From Gallibacterium genomosp. 3 (GTDB lineage: Bacteria > Pseudomonadota > Gammaproteobacteria > Enterobacterales > Pasteurellaceae), in the NCBI RefSeq assembly GCF_001678475.1, contig NZ_JTJR01000025.1, forward strand, positions 25,317 through 89,316: DNA of 64,000 nucleotides, given 5' to 3'. Under the pieces are notes generated by a model. That model worked only from the letters and a program-made list of their open reading frames with translations, searched no databases and was not told the origin of the DNA. Of the stretch, positions 38,413-48,851 are shown one piece after another (the first letter of the stretch is position 1; the number at the start of each line of letters is the position of its first letter). Made by a program: the position numbers and the translations under genes.

Positions 38413-39834
38413 ATGGCTATTGCACTTATTTTAGATTGTGGCGCAACCAATGTACGAGCGATTGCAATGAATGAACAAGGAAAGATCATTGCTTCATCTC
38501 ACCAGCCTAACCAAACAGATTCAGATAAACAACATTCTGATTATAAAATTTGGGACTTTGAGCAGATTACACAAAAATTATTACGTTGTGCAAGAGAGGT
38601 TAGCGAAAGATTATCTGAGCAATATATATCTGTAGATGCGATTGGGGTGACTACGTTTGGGGTAGATGGCGCACCTTTTATTCAAGGCACACAATGTTAT
38701 CCCATTATTTCATGGAAATGTCCTCGTACATTACCAGTAATGAAATCTTTAGCTGAAGAGATTGACGTTAATGCGCTATATCAACGTAATGGTATTGGTC
38801 AATATAGTTTTAATACTTTATATAAATTGCGTTGGCTACAACAATATGAAGCAGAGCTATATCAAAAAATAGAACATTTCTTATTTATTTCCTCCATGCT
38901 GACATATCGCTTAACAGGGGTAATGACCACAGATAGAACAATGGCTGGAACCTCAATGATGACTAATCTGCAAACAGCAGATTGGGATTCAGCAGTATTA
39001 GATTTTTTACAGTTAAGCCGTGAACAATTACCTCCTTTAGTAAGTGCAGGAGAACAGATAGGGACACTCTTGCCAGCTATGGCTAACCAAATAGGAATTT
39101 CAGCAGGGATACCTGTAATTTCTTGTGGACATGATACCCAGTTCGCTATTTTGGGATCAGGGGCAGGTCTCAATCAACCTGTTTTAAGTTCTGGAACTTG
39201 GGAAATTTTAATGGCTAGAACTGAGCAGGCGATTGTACAACCTGAATATTTAAATCAAGGATTAACAACGGAATGGGATGCAAAAACTGGCATCTTTAAC
39301 CCAGCAATCCAGTGGGTAGGCTCTGGCATTTTAGAGTGGGTAGGCAAACTCCTATTTAGTGATTGTTATGGTAAGGACAATTATTACGCCACGATGATTG
39401 CAGAAGCTCAAGCGGTAGAGAGTGCTTCTACGCATGTACGTTTACAGGGTAATTTTGAGTTTAGTGATGAATCTCTAGGTTTGGGGCAATTCACAGGATT
39501 GTCTATGCATACCAAACGAGGAGAAATCTATATTGCAACCTTGAAATATCTCGCAGACAAATTAAAGGTGAATTTGAACTTACTACAACAAGTAGGGCAT
39601 TTCCAAGCTGAAAGTTTAATTTGTGTTGGTGGTGGGGCAAAAAATGGATTGTGGAATCAAATCCGAGCAAATGCGATTGGCTTACCAATAGAGGTTGTAC
39701 AAGTGGCTGAATCAACCGCTTTGGGTGCTGCAATGACAGTATTCAAAGGCATTAATGTATATACGGATTTAGCGACTGCACAACAACGGATGAAATCGAC
39801 TCGGGAAAGAGTGATACCACAAATTTCAGTTTAA
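38413..39834 (+). CDS. fucK: L-fuculokinase FucK
   Basis: 473 residues, FGGY carbohydrate kinase family. It phosphorylates L-fuculose. The phosphate-binding [13 protein letters not shown] near residues 8-20 and the C-terminal [18 protein letters not shown] near 398-415 are the ATP-site motifs; [11 protein letters not shown] near 78-88 holds the catalytic-type Asp. Preceded by AAGGAGAG. Ten bases before fucU. Confidence 0.95.
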   Translation: MAIALILDCGATNVRAIAMNEQGKIIASSHQPNQTDSDKQHSDYKIWDFEQITQKLLRCAREVSERLSEQYISVDAIGVTTFGVDGAPFIQGTQCYPIISWKCPRTLPVMKSLAEEIDVNALYQRNGIGQYSFNTLYKLRWLQQYEAELYQKIEHFLFISSMLTYRLTGVMTTDRTMAGTSMMTNLQTADWDSAVLDFLQLSREQLPPLVSAGEQIGTLLPAMANQIGISAGIPVISCGHDTQFAILGSGAGLNQPVLSSGTWEILMARTEQAIVQPEYLNQGLTTEWDAKTGIFNPAIQWVGSGILEWVGKLLFSDCYGKDNYYATMIAEAQAVESASTHVRLQGNFEFSDESLGLGQFTGLSMHTKRGEIYIATLKYLADKLKVNLNLLQQVGHFQAESLICVGGGAKNGLWNQIRANAIGLPIEVVQVAESTALGAAMTVFKGINVYTDLATAQQRMKSTRERVIPQISV

Positions 39835-39844
39835 GGAGGACAGT

Positions 39845-40282
39845 ATGTTAAAGGGAATTCATCCAGCAATTTCACCTACATTATTAAAAGTATTAGCTGA
39901 AATGGGGCATGGTGATGAGCTTGTATTAGCAGATGCTCATTTTCCAGGACATCAATTACACCATCGAGTTATTAGAGCAGATGGCGTAGATGTAGCCACA
40001 TTATTAACAGGTATTAGTCAACTGATTGAGTTTGATCAGTATGTTGATGCGCCGCTAGTAATGATGAATGCAGTAGAAGGAGATCAGCTCGACCCTAAAG
40101 TAGAAGATCGTTATTTATCAGCTATCCAAGAAGGTGCGGGTGTAGCACCGCATTTAACACGTATTGATCGTTTTGCTTTTTATGATCGTGCAATACAGGC
40201 ATTTGCTGTTGTTATCACGGGTGAAACAGCAAAATACGGCAATATTATTATTAAAAAAGGGGTTACCCTAAGTAAGGACTAA
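39845..40282 (+). CDS. fucU: L-fucose mutarotase FucU
   Basis: 145 residues. It speeds exchange between alpha and beta L-fucose. The RbsD/FucU motif DAHFPGHQL near residues 25-33 is intact, including the catalytic His. Start [25 protein letters not shown] is typical (shown in two halves in homologues). Two bases before fucA. Confidence 0.95.
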   Translation: MLKGIHPAISPTLLKVLAEMGHGDELVLADAHFPGHQLHHRVIRADGVDVATLLTGISQLIEFDQYVDAPLVMMNAVEGDQLDPKVEDRYLSAIQEGAGVAPHLTRIDRFAFYDRAIQAFAVVITGETAKYGNIIIKKGVTLSKD

Positions 40283-40284
40283 TT

Positions 40285-40932
40285 ATGAATAGAGAACAAC
40301 TTTCACAAAAAATTATTGATACTTGTCTAGAAATGACACGTTTAGGTTTAAATCAAGGTACTGCGGGTAATGTGAGTGTGCGTTATCAAGACGGTATGTT
40401 GATTACGCCAACAGGAATGCCATACGAAAAGATGAATGTTGATAGTATCGTCTATGTAGATGGAAACGGGAATTATGAACAAGGGAAACTACCATCAAGT
40501 GAATGGCATTTCCACCTTGCAGTATATAAAGCACGCAATGATGTAGATGCAGTGGTACATAACCATGCGGTGAATTGTGCTGCGGTATCAATTCTCGAAA
40601 AATCTATTCCAGCGATTCATTATATGATTGCTGTTGGCGGTACAGATCATATTCCATGTGTGCCTTATGCAACATTTGGTACACACCAATTAGCTGAATA
40701 TGTGTATCAAGGGATTCAAGAATCTAAAGCGATTCTGTTAGCTCATCACGGCTTAATTGCCGCAGAAAAAAACTTAGATAAAGCTTTATGGTTAGCGCAT
40801 GAAGTAGAGGTTTTAGCAAGTTGGTATATCAAATTATTAGCAACAGGCTTACCAATTCCAACCTTATCTTCAGATGAAATGAAAATTGTATTAGAGAAGT
40901 TTAAGTCATATGGTCTGAGAATCGAAGAATAA
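40285..40932 (+). CDS. fucA: L-fuculose-1-phosphate aldolase FucA
   Basis: 215 residues, the E. coli length. It splits fuculose-1-phosphate into dihydroxyacetone phosphate and L-lactaldehyde. Class II aldolase/adducin fold: GTAGNVSVR near residues 25-33, the catalytic Glu in PSSEWHFH near 73, and the zinc ligands in HNHAVN (near 92-95) and HHGLI (near 155). No lactaldehyde reductase (fucO) or dehydrogenase gene is adjacent. Confidence 0.96.
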   Translation: MNREQLSQKIIDTCLEMTRLGLNQGTAGNVSVRYQDGMLITPTGMPYEKMNVDSIVYVDGNGNYEQGKLPSSEWHFHLAVYKARNDVDAVVHNHAVNCAAVSILEKSIPAIHYMIAVGGTDHIPCVPYATFGTHQLAEYVYQGIQESKAILLAHHGLIAAEKNLDKALWLAHEVEVLASWYIKLLATGLPIPTLSSDEMKIVLEKFKSYGLRIEE

Positions 40933-40964
40933 TCGTTATTTATTCCATAAAAGGAGACAACTTT

Positions 40965-42251
40965 ATGAAAGCGAAAGTATTAGAAAAACAATATGTAATA
41001 CCGTTTATGCTGCTGACATCCTTATTTGCATTATGGGGATTTGCTAATGATATTACTAATCCAATGGTAGCAGCATTTCAAACAGTAATGGAAATTCCAG
41101 CATCGCAAGCGGCTTTAGTACAATTTGCTTTTTATGGTGGTTACGGCACAATGGCAATTCCTGCTGCATTATTTGTTAGCCGTTATAACTATAAATATGG
41201 TGTGTTGCTAGGATTAGCTCTCTATTGTGTTGGTGCTTTGCTATTTTATCCAGCAGCAAAATATGAAATGTTTTCATTCTTTCTGTTTTCATTATATATC
41301 CTCACTTTTGGGCTTGCTTTCTTAGAAACGACTGCGAATCCTTATATTTTATCTATGGGAGATCCAGAAACGGCAACCAGAAGATTAAACTTTGCGCAAT
41401 CATTTAATCCACTGGGTTCTATTTTAGGTATGTTTGTTGCATCACAGTTTGTATTAACTCAGCTAGATTCTGATAAACGTGATGCGGCAGGAAATTTAAT
41501 TTTCCCAACATTATCAGCGGCAGAAAAAACTGTGATTAGAACCCACGATCTTGCGGTAATTCGAGATCCTTATGTGATTTTAGGTTTTGTTGTATTGGCA
41601 ATTTTCATTATTATTGCACTTTATAAGATGCCTAAAACACGTACTGAAGAACAGCCTAGAATTCGTTTTGGAGAAGCGGTAAGTCGTTTATCTAAAAATA
41701 TGAAATATCGCGAAGGGGTGATTGCTCAGGTATTTTATGTTGCAACCCAAATTATGTGTTGGACATTTATTATTCAATATGCAGAGCGTTTAGGTTTTAC
41801 TAAAGCAGAGGCACAAAACTTCAATATTATGGCAATGGGATTATTCATTGTTAGCCGCTTTATCAGTACAGCATTAATGAAATACTTGAAAGCAGAATTA
41901 ATGTTAATGCTATTTGCATTAGGTGGTTTTGCGACAATTTTAGGGGTAATTTTTATTGATGGTGTATTAGGAGTCTATTGTCTTATTTTAACTTCAGGTT
42001 TTATGTCTCTTATGTTCCCAACAATTTACGGAATTGCATTAAATGGACTAAAAGAAGAAGCTACTTTAGGCGCTGCGGGCTTAGTGATGGCGATTGTTGG
42101 TGGTGCATTAATGCCGCCATTACAAGGGTATATCATTGATATGGGTGAAGTTGCAGGGTTACCAGCGATTAATGCTTCTTTTGTATTGCCACTAATTTGT
42201 TTTGTTGTAATTAGTATTTATGGCTATCGTTGTTGGAAAGTGTTGAAGTAA
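40965..42251 (+). CDS. fucP: L-fucose:proton symporter FucP
   Basis: 428 residues, about 12 membrane helices, major facilitator superfamily FHS group. FALWGFANDITNPMVAAFQ near residues 21-39 carries the conserved N and D of FucP (E. coli Asp46 equivalent), and ETTANPYILSMGDPETA near 125-141 the Glu135 equivalent. It brings in L-fucose with a proton. AAGGAGA precedes the ATG. Last gene of the operon, closed by a strong terminator. Confidence 0.95.
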   Translation: MKAKVLEKQYVIPFMLLTSLFALWGFANDITNPMVAAFQTVMEIPASQAALVQFAFYGGYGTMAIPAALFVSRYNYKYGVLLGLALYCVGALLFYPAAKYEMFSFFLFSLYILTFGLAFLETTANPYILSMGDPETATRRLNFAQSFNPLGSILGMFVASQFVLTQLDSDKRDAAGNLIFPTLSAAEKTVIRTHDLAVIRDPYVILGFVVLAIFIIIALYKMPKTRTEEQPRIRFGEAVSRLSKNMKYREGVIAQVFYVATQIMCWTFIIQYAERLGFTKAEAQNFNIMAMGLFIVSRFISTALMKYLKAELMLMLFALGGFATILGVIFIDGVLGVYCLILTSGFMSLMFPTIYGIALNGLKEEATLGAAGLVMAIVGGALMPPLQGYIIDMGEVAGLPAINASFVLPLICFVVISIYGYRCWKVLK

Positions 42252-42280
42252 TCTTTTTCTTAGCTTTTATTATCTTATTG

Positions 42281-42316
42281 ACCTCTGATAAATTGTTGTT
42301 TATCAGAGGTTTTTTA
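42281..42316 (+). terminator. Terminator of the fucose operon
   Basis: A 12-bp perfect stem (42281-42292 with 42299-42310), 6-base loop and six T. Confidence 0.93.
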
Positions 42317-42468
42317 TTATGTCTATATTAAAAGTTAGTCGTTATATTGATAATCTTACTTTATGATTCTTATAGTTATTTATTTGAGGTGATAATAAAA
42401 CTAATTTATAATGGTTACTAATTTTTTAATAGGGTAAATTCCCTTTCGTTGCTTGGATTTAATGATAA

Positions 42469-45400
42469 ATGCAGTTATTTAATAGAACAAAAATTAGTCT
42501 TTTCGTAAGTACCGTAATTTTAGTTGCTTGCTCATCTGGCGGTGGTGGCGGTTCATCAAATTTATCTTCCCCTATTCCGGAAGATCAACGAGGTGGCTTA
42601 GCGATAACTAAGCATCTTACAGATCAAAATAATACGGATAGTAATATCAAAGCAACGTTTCCTGAACTTAATTTACCAGAAAATCCTCCGCCACAATCTA
42701 TTTCGATTCCTCCAGAAATAGATATTATTGCTAAAGTAGAGCCAGAACCATTATTGGATAAACAACCAGAATCGAAAGTCCTCATAGAAAAAACTAAAGA
42801 AGAAAATGTATTTTTAGATATAGATAAAAATAATCAAGAGAAAACTGAGGAACAACCAGAGCCAGAAGTACTTGTTGAAAAGACTAAAGAAGATAATTCA
42901 TTTTTGGATATAAATAAAAAGGAGCAAGGGAAAACTGAGGAACAACCAGAATCAGAAGTTATTGTAGAAAAGCCCCAAGAAGAAAAATCAGTTTTAGATA
43001 TTGATACTAGTAATGAAGATAACAAAGAGAATATAGAGAATCTTTCTATATCAACAAATGATATTGATATAAATCAACCTACTTATCCAGTAAATATCCC
43101 GAAAACAAGTATTTATATCCAGCAATCTGTGGATAACTTGATTCAAACCCAAAAACAGTTAGGTAAAAATATTATTGTTGGTTTAATTGATAGTGGGTTA
43201 TATCCTAAATTAGCGAGTTTAGCAGGGCGTTCTATTGGACAAGAGATGTATGCAAAAGATGAGAATGGCAAGATTATTAGGACGGCAACGCAAGATACGG
43301 AAAGTCTTCATGGTTCAAAGATGGCGTATGTTATCTTTCTTGTGGCTCCTAATGCCCATTTAGAAGTGGCTGGTGCATTAGGCTCAACGGCAGTGAATCG
43401 TTTATTAGCTGTTGAACAATCTGCCATGATCTTAAACAATTCATGGGCGCTCGCAGAAGAAACGGATCCACAATATGATCTTTGGTATAAATGGAATGCA
43501 CTTGAACATTGGGTGATTGCAGTAGAAAGAGGGGCTCTCATCGTTAAAGCAACAGGAAATAATGGATTAAATGATTCATTTTTATTTTCTCGAGCGCCAT
43601 TATTGCGTCCAGAGTTATTGGCAGGGTTTCTTGCTGTAACAGGAGATGCAAGATATCGTGAACGAGAATATCCTAATGATTTAATTGCAAATGCGTGTGG
43701 TAGAGCAAAAGATTGGTGTTTAGCAGCACCAATGCGAGCTTATCTGCCAAGAGGGGATAGTGCTTTTAGTTTTAGTTCAGGAACTTCAGTTGCTACTGCG
43801 TTTGTTTCGGGCGTAGCAGCTGCGGTAAAAACTCGTTACCCATGGATGACAAATACAAATCTTAAAGAAACCTTACTTGGTACAGCTGATGATATTGGTG
43901 AACCAGGAATTGATAATCGCTATGGTTGGGGATTAGTTAATCTGGAAAAAGCGTTAAGAGGTTATGGGCAATTCTCATGGGGACAAAGCACGCTTACTAT
44001 TCCTGATGAACAAATTGCATATTTTGATAACGCTATTTTTGGAACAGGCGGTTTTATTAAACAAGGCTCGGGAACATTAGTACTTAATAATAATAATACT
44101 TTTACAGGACTATCTGATATACAACAAGGTACAGTAATCATTAATGGTACTAATACATCTAATATGAATGTTGCTTCATCAGCAAGATTGGTTGTAGGAG
44201 ATGTTCCTAACGTTTCAGTAGGTGATTTAATGTTAGCAGGTGTTTTGGATCATACTTCTAGCAGCGATCTTTTTGTAAATGGTAACTATATTCAAAATGA
44301 AAGCGGGCTAGTAAAGAAAGTACTGGGATCTGTGATTAGAGTAAATGGTGCAGCGAGTTTAGCTGGGCATTTATGGGTTACTGGTTATGCAGATGGCTTT
44401 GTTCCTGATGAAGGAGCAACGATCACGATTTTGATTGCGAAAAAGGGTGTATCTGGACAATGGGATATTGATAGTCGTAGTGTGTTACAGAATATTTCGA
44501 CACAGATAAATCCAAATAGTGTAACAATTAAATTGGAAAATAAATCTATCATTGAGGCACTAGCGAACAGTAATGATTATCCTGAAAAAGCAAATGTTAT
44601 AGAAAAAACAGAAAGCCTCTTAACTAAAATGAATGAAGATTTTCATCAAGAAGAAGGTCTATCTGTGGAACAAGAAGCATTTTATTCAAATATTGTGACA
44701 GCTACTTCATCAGAAGAATTAAATACGATTTTATTCAATACTCAAAATACTGCCATTTATAGTAAGGGATTATATATGGATAATCTTAATCTCTTATCGG
44801 CTCAACGTACTTTATGGCGAAACCTTAATCTTGAAAATAATCTATGGGTAGAGTATCAACAGCAAAAGTTGAGAACAAATATACAGAGTTTATCAAGTGA
44901 ATCACAGACTAATCGCATTTTACTAGGACGAAGTGTACCTGTTTTAGAGGGAAATTTTGGTGTAGAACTGAGTTTAGGACAGTTGAGTTGGAAAGATAAA
45001 TTAAATAACACTCAACATACTACCCATCATCAAACGACTTCTATTTCAATGGGCTATCGTTATACTGGCTTAGGGGTAAATTGGCTAACTTCTGTTGGTT
45101 ATGGCTATATCTCAGGTAAAGTACAGACAGATCAAAAAGATACCTTTACAGCCCATCAATATACTGCAGGTATTGCAGCGAGTCGCCAATTTAGGTGGGA
45201 TGATTTACAAGTTACGCCTACTGCTGGCTTGCAGTATATCAATACCCATTCAGGAAGCAGTGCTAGTGCTCGTATTTTAGCGCTAAATGCCTCTCAATTA
45301 ACGTTACATTTAGGATTAGCAACAGAATATATGTTGCGAGATAACTTAAAAGCTTATTTGAACATAGGGTTTGAACGAGATATCAAACAAACAAATAAAC

Positions 45401-45588
45401 AGACGGTTAGGGATCTTACGGTTGAGTATCAATCTAATATCGCAATGCCAACGAATCATTTTACAGTGAAATTGGGAACCGATTGGAATATCACGGAACG
45501 TTGGAAAATTGGTGCTTCTTATGAATATTCAACTTCACAACAGTGGCATTCTCATAATTTAAACCTTTCAACATCCTATTATTATTAA
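42469..45588 (+). CDS. Subtilisin-like autotransporter lipoprotein (NalP/SphB1-like)
   Basis: 1039 residues. A lipoprotein signal ends in a lipobox VILVAC (Cys21), followed by SSGGGGGSS. Residues about 99-188 are three 30-residue E/K/P-rich repeats. The S8 protease domain follows with the full triad: Asp241 (GLIDSGL), His281 (SLHGSKMA) and Ser440 (SGTSVATAF). Next come autotransporter-associated strands (GGFIKQGSGTLVLNNNNTFTG) and a C-terminal barrel of about 270 residues ending ...LSTSYYY. Family members such as NalP and SphB1 are lipid-anchored and clip other surface proteins. A similar role towards the other adhesins here is inferred. No homopolymer tract is present, unlike NalP. Confidence 0.88.
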   Translation: MQLFNRTKISLFVSTVILVACSSGGGGGSSNLSSPIPEDQRGGLAITKHLTDQNNTDSNIKATFPELNLPENPPPQSISIPPEIDIIAKVEPEPLLDKQPESKVLIEKTKEENVFLDIDKNNQEKTEEQPEPEVLVEKTKEDNSFLDINKKEQGKTEEQPESEVIVEKPQEEKSVLDIDTSNEDNKENIENLSISTNDIDINQPTYPVNIPKTSIYIQQSVDNLIQTQKQLGKNIIVGLIDSGLYPKLASLAGRSIGQEMYAKDENGKIIRTATQDTESLHGSKMAYVIFLVAPNAHLEVAGALGSTAVNRLLAVEQSAMILNNSWALAEETDPQYDLWYKWNALEHWVIAVERGALIVKATGNNGLNDSFLFSRAPLLRPELLAGFLAVTGDARYREREYPNDLIANACGRAKDWCLAAPMRAYLPRGDSAFSFSSGTSVATAFVSGVAAAVKTRYPWMTNTNLKETLLGTADDIGEPGIDNRYGWGLVNLEKALRGYGQFSWGQSTLTIPDEQIAYFDNAIFGTGGFIKQGSGTLVLNNNNTFTGLSDIQQGTVIINGTNTSNMNVASSARLVVGDVPNVSVGDLMLAGVLDHTSSSDLFVNGNYIQNESGLVKKVLGSVIRVNGAASLAGHLWVTGYADGFVPDEGATITILIAKKGVSGQWDIDSRSVLQNISTQINPNSVTIKLENKSIIEALANSNDYPEKANVIEKTESLLTKMNEDFHQEEGLSVEQEAFYSNIVTATSSEELNTILFNTQNTAIYSKGLYMDNLNLLSAQRTLWRNLNLENNLWVEYQQQKLRTNIQSLSSESQTNRILLGRSVPVLEGNFGVELSLGQLSWKDKLNNTQHTTHHQTTSISMGYRYTGLGVNWLTSVGYGYISGKVQTDQKDTFTAHQYTAGIAASRQFRWDDLQVTPTAGLQYINTHSGSSASARILALNASQLTLHLGLATEYMLRDNLKAYLNIGFERDIKQTNKQTVRDLTVEYQSNIAMPTNHFTVKLGTDWNITERWKIGASYEYSTSQQWHSHNLNLSTSYYY
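42763..43032 (+). repeat. Three 90-bp repeats in the protease stalk
   Basis: Units begin at 42763, 42853 and 42943, each 30 codons, pattern QPExxVLVEKTKEEnxFLDI. The linker lies between the lipid anchor and the protease domain and could lengthen or shorten in frame. Confidence 0.85.
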
Positions 45589-45690
45589 TTGCATCAGTGA
45601 CCGTAAACTCAAGAAACGCATGATGATAGAAGCTATCATTATGTGTTATCTAATTTATTGAGCTCATTATTAAATTAATCTAGATGAAAT

Positions 45691-45731
45691 AAAATCCTCA
45701 CAGATCAATATGATGTGAGGATTTTTTATAT
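45691..45731. terminator. Bidirectional terminator between the protease gene and srlR
   Basis: An 11-bp stem (45691-45701 with 45715-45725) with A and T runs on the two sides; it lies between convergent genes. Confidence 0.85.
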
Positions 45732-45753
45732 AGTGAGTGATAAGTTATTGCGA

Positions 45754-46527
45754 TTAATCAGCAATAATAACTTGAATACCTTTATCTAATAATGCTTGAT
45801 AAATTGTTTTATCAAGCCCTTTATCAGTGATAACAATATCAATTTTATCCAGTGGACAGACGATATTTGGGCTTCTTCTGCCAAACTTTGTCGAATCTGC
45901 AAGAACAATAATTTCCCTTGCTGCATTGGTCATAGCTTTACTCACACCATGAACTTCATTAAATGTGGTTAAACCTAATTCCAGATCAAAGCCATCAGTA
46001 CCAATAAAAAGTTTATCAAAAGAAAATTTTTCAAAGGTAGATTCAGCTAAAATGCCATGAAAAGAGGCGGATCTTGCGCGATAGGTACCGCCACACATTA
46101 ATAATTCATGTTCCTTTTCTAATGAAACTAGGCTATTAATAATGTGTAAGCTATTCGTCATAATGGTAAGATTATTTAATTCGGAGAGTAAAGGAATCAT
46201 TTGTAATACAGTACTTCCGGAATCAATAATTAAGGAATCTCCATCTTTTAATAGCTTCACTGCGGCTTTCGCAATTTTTTTCTTTTGGGATAAGTTGATC
46301 AGGGTTTTATTGGTAATAGGTAATTCGGTATCTGCCTCTTTTTCATTTTCTACTAAAACAACGCTGCCATAAGTACGGAGCACTTTTTTATCTGCTTCTA
46401 ATGCAGTTAAATCCTTACGAATAGTAGTACCTGTTGTAGAAAAATAAGCAGCTAATTGATCTACCGGCGTTTTCCCATGAGATTGTAAATAATCTAGAAT
46501 TGCTAATTGTCTTTCTTTAGGTTTCAT
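45754..46527 (-). CDS. srlR: DeoR-family sorbitol operon repressor
   Basis: 257 residues, the E. coli SrlR length. Winged helix at the N-terminus ([37 protein letters not shown]) and a DeoR sensor domain with [14 protein letters not shown] and [14 protein letters not shown]. Last gene of the operon, 22 bases after srlM. Expected to repress srl transcription, with SrlM as activator, as in E. coli. Confidence 0.9.
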   Translation of the reverse strand: MKPKERQLAILDYLQSHGKTPVDQLAAYFSTTGTTIRKDLTALEADKKVLRTYGSVVLVENEKEADTELPITNKTLINLSQKKKIAKAAVKLLKDGDSLIIDSGSTVLQMIPLLSELNNLTIMTNSLHIINSLVSLEKEHELLMCGGTYRARSASFHGILAESTFEKFSFDKLFIGTDGFDLELGLTTFNEVHGVSKAMTNAAREIIVLADSTKFGRRSPNIVCPLDKIDIVITDKGLDKTIYQALLDKGIQVIIAD

Positions 46528-46549
46528 AATAAATCCATACTAATTGGAC

Positions 46550-46912
46550 TTATTGCCATTGAATTGCTTGTTTTAAGGCTTGTTGGCTTTGTTTGTCGCT
46601 TGGGAAAATAGCCTCTGGTACAATTTCACTGTGCAATAATCCTTGTAGTTTCGTAATCGTTTTTGGACGAGCGAAAACGGTGAGTCCTTTTAAAATGATA
46701 GAATTTACAACACGATGATTCTGATCAAAAGCGATGGCAATGACAACTTTTGGTCTAAATCGGCCAGAAGTTCGACCAATTCCCACATTCCCTTGCTTAC
46801 ATAGTTTCTCAAATTCTTTATTAAATTTAGATACTTGCCACCAACCTAATACAATTTGTAATAACCAAGCGATGATCGCAATAATAATTAGAGAATTTGT
46901 TATATTTTGCAT
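46550..46912 (-). CDS. srlM: Glucitol operon activator SrlM/GutM
   Basis: 120 residues. An N-terminal hydrophobic segment (IIIAIIAWLLQIVLGWWQ) followed by GNVGIGRTSGRFRPKVVIAIAFD, as in GutM. The family activates the glucitol operon in E. coli by an unclear mechanism. Lies between fsa and srlR. Confidence 0.88.
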   Translation of the reverse strand: MQNITNSLIIIAIIAWLLQIVLGWWQVSKFNKEFEKLCKQGNVGIGRTSGRFRPKVVIAIAFDQNHRVVNSIILKGLTVFARPKTITKLQGLLHSEIVPEAIFPSDKQSQQALKQAIQWQ

Positions 46913-46958
46913 AAATTATCCCACATTTTAAATATTTTTATTGCACAATTCACAAGAA

Positions 46959-47621
46959 TTAAATAAAAGTTTGATTAAAAGCGTTTTTCCAATCTTGTTC
47001 AAATTGATCAATCGCTGCAAATACAGCTGGATCAGTTAAAAAAAGTTGGGCGATATCTGGTGAAATAGTGATGGCTTGACAACCAGACAACATTGCATCT
47101 AAAACTTGTCGAGGTGTTTTAAAACTTGCTGCAAGAATCTTGGATTGTGGGCAATGTAAATTAAGTAATGTCTGTAATTCTTGTACGACTTGAATGCCGT
47201 TACCACCTTGATTATCAATACGATTAACATAAGGGGCAATGTATTTTGCTCCAGCGAGAGCGGCGAGAAAGCCTTGTCCAGCCCCATATACTGCGGTACC
47301 TAAAGTAGGAATATTTTGAGTGGATAATTGTTTAATCGCATTAATTCCTTCTAAAGTAACAGGAATTTTTATTACCAAATTTGGGATTTTTTCTTGTAAC
47401 AATATGGCTTGTTCTACCATTTCTTCGGCAGAGCGAGCAAGAATTTGAGCGAATAGTTGTGCTTGATTGCCGAGAATATCTTGTAATTCATTTAGAACTT
47501 CAAAAATTGGCTTCTTTTCTTTCGCGATAATACTTGGATTTGTTGTGACACCAGCGAGAGGCAAAGAGCGATATAATTTTTTAACTATATCCACATTAGC
47601 AGTATCAAGATAAAATTCCAT
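46959..47621 (-). CDS. fsa: Fructose-6-phosphate aldolase (Fsa, transaldolase-like)
   Basis: 220 residues, the exact length of E. coli FsaA, and near-identical in key stretches: [24 protein letters not shown] near 22-33, VIKIPVT with the Schiff-base lysine near residue 85, [18 protein letters not shown] near 108-125, [12 protein letters not shown], and AASFKTPRQ. It reversibly splits fructose-6-phosphate into dihydroxyacetone and glyceraldehyde-3-phosphate. It is inserted between srlD, whose product makes fructose-6-phosphate, and srlM. E. coli lacks this gene in its srl operon. A role in sorbitol use is inferred from position. Confidence 0.92.
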   Translation of the reverse strand: MEFYLDTANVDIVKKLYRSLPLAGVTTNPSIIAKEKKPIFEVLNELQDILGNQAQLFAQILARSAEEMVEQAILLQEKIPNLVIKIPVTLEGINAIKQLSTQNIPTLGTAVYGAGQGFLAALAGAKYIAPYVNRIDNQGGNGIQVVQELQTLLNLHCPQSKILAASFKTPRQVLDAMLSGCQAITISPDIAQLFLTDPAVFAAIDQFEQDWKNAFNQTFI

Positions 47622-47642
47622 ATTAAACCTCCGATGAGATAA

Positions 47643-47663
47643 ACGGACGCAGATAGCGTCCGT
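47643..47663 (-). promoter_or_regulatory. Intercistronic hairpin between srlD and fsa
   Basis: Eight-bp perfect stem ACGGACGC/GCGTCCGT with a 5-base loop; no T run long enough for a terminator. Confidence 0.6.
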
Positions 47664-47669
47664 ATAAGA

Positions 47670-48452
47670 TTAAAACATTACTTGTCCACCTGTAATGTTG
47701 ATTGATTGCCCAGTGCAATATTCTGCTTTTTCACTGGCGTAGAATAACAAAACATTTAATACATCTTGGTATTCACAGCCTCGTTTTAGCGGAACTTTAT
47801 CAATATAGACTTGTTCTACCTGATCTTCAGGAATACCTAATTTTTGCGCATATTGTGGAATAAGAGATTGGAACATTGGTGATTTTAATAAATTACCTAA
47901 CATTAATGAGTGAACGGTAATGCCGTGCTCAGCAAGGTCTAAAGCTAAGGATTGTGTTAAACCTACACCACCAAATTTAGCCGCACTATAACCAGAGTTA
48001 TGCTTACTACCCACTTTACCTGATTTTGAGTTAATTTGGATAATACGTCCTGGAATATGATCGCGAATCATAAGTTTAGAAAACTCTCTTGCACATAAAA
48101 AATAACCTACCAGATTAACTTGTAATGAAGTGTTAAAATCTTTGATTTGAAATTCTGTAATCGGGGCGGCTTTTGCCATACCTGCGCTATAAACTAATAA
48201 ATCTGAACGACCAAAAGCTTGATCGACATTATGAGCTAATGCAATTACACTTTGTTCATTAGTTGCATCTACTTGAAAACCTTGAGCGACATTTTTGCCT
48301 AACTTTTGGTTAATTTGGTTTGCAGTTTTAATGGCGTTATCACCACTTAAGTCAGCAACAGCAACACGATAGCCATTTTCTGCTAATCCAGTACATAAGA
48401 ATGCGCCTAAAGTTTGACCACCACCAACGACAATTGCTACTTTTTCTGTCAT
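47670..48452 (-). CDS. srlD: Sorbitol-6-phosphate 2-dehydrogenase SrlD
   Basis: 260 residues, short-chain dehydrogenase fold. It oxidises sorbitol-6-phosphate to fructose-6-phosphate with NAD. Glycine motif VGGGQTLGAFLC near residues 8-19, NAD-site DLSGDNA, catalytic Ser in INSKSG near 145 and YSAAKFG near 157-163. Thirteen bases after srlB. Confidence 0.96.
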   Translation of the reverse strand: MTEKVAIVVGGGQTLGAFLCTGLAENGYRVAVADLSGDNAIKTANQINQKLGKNVAQGFQVDATNEQSVIALAHNVDQAFGRSDLLVYSAGMAKAAPITEFQIKDFNTSLQVNLVGYFLCAREFSKLMIRDHIPGRIIQINSKSGKVGSKHNSGYSAAKFGGVGLTQSLALDLAEHGITVHSLMLGNLLKSPMFQSLIPQYAQKLGIPEDQVEQVYIDKVPLKRGCEYQDVLNVLLFYASEKAEYCTGQSINITGGQVMF

Positions 48453-48465
48453 TTTTTAATACCTC

Positions 48466-48831
48466 TTAATTTCTAATAATTTGTAAAATACTATTTACAT
48501 CAATATGTTGTGGAATTTTTCCTGTTAAATGTATGGTGCCAGGATATTCAGCTTGTGTAGCACCATCGAAACGAAATGTTACGTGTCCTAATTCTTTTAA
48601 ATTGAAAGATGCGACATTACCAATGGCAGTTACTTTAAATTCATAATGATCGAATTTAACTATGTCGCCGACTTGAATATTGCCTTGTAATTCACCGTGA
48701 GAATGAATAAAACAATAATCTTCAAGATCTGCTGGAGCCCCCTCTTTAAAAGTAATTAACATATTTTCTTGTAGGGCATCATGGGCAAAATTGCCGATTT
48801 TTTTAAATGTGGTTTGATAAATTATTGTCAT
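48466..48831 (-). CDS. srlB: Sorbitol-specific PTS enzyme IIA SrlB
   Basis: 121 residues. It passes phosphate from HPr to SrlE. The N-terminal IYQTTFKKIGNFAHDALQENMLITF and the FIHSHGELQG segment with candidate phospho-His are typical of the glucitol IIA family. Cytoplasmic. Between srlE and srlD. Confidence 0.94.
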   Translation of the reverse strand: MTIIYQTTFKKIGNFAHDALQENMLITFKEGAPADLEDYCFIHSHGELQGNIQVGDIVKFDHYEFKVTAIGNVASFNLKELGHVTFRFDGATQAEYPGTIHLTGKIPQHIDVNSILQIIRN

Positions 48832-48851
48832 GTTTTTGTCCTATTGTTAAC

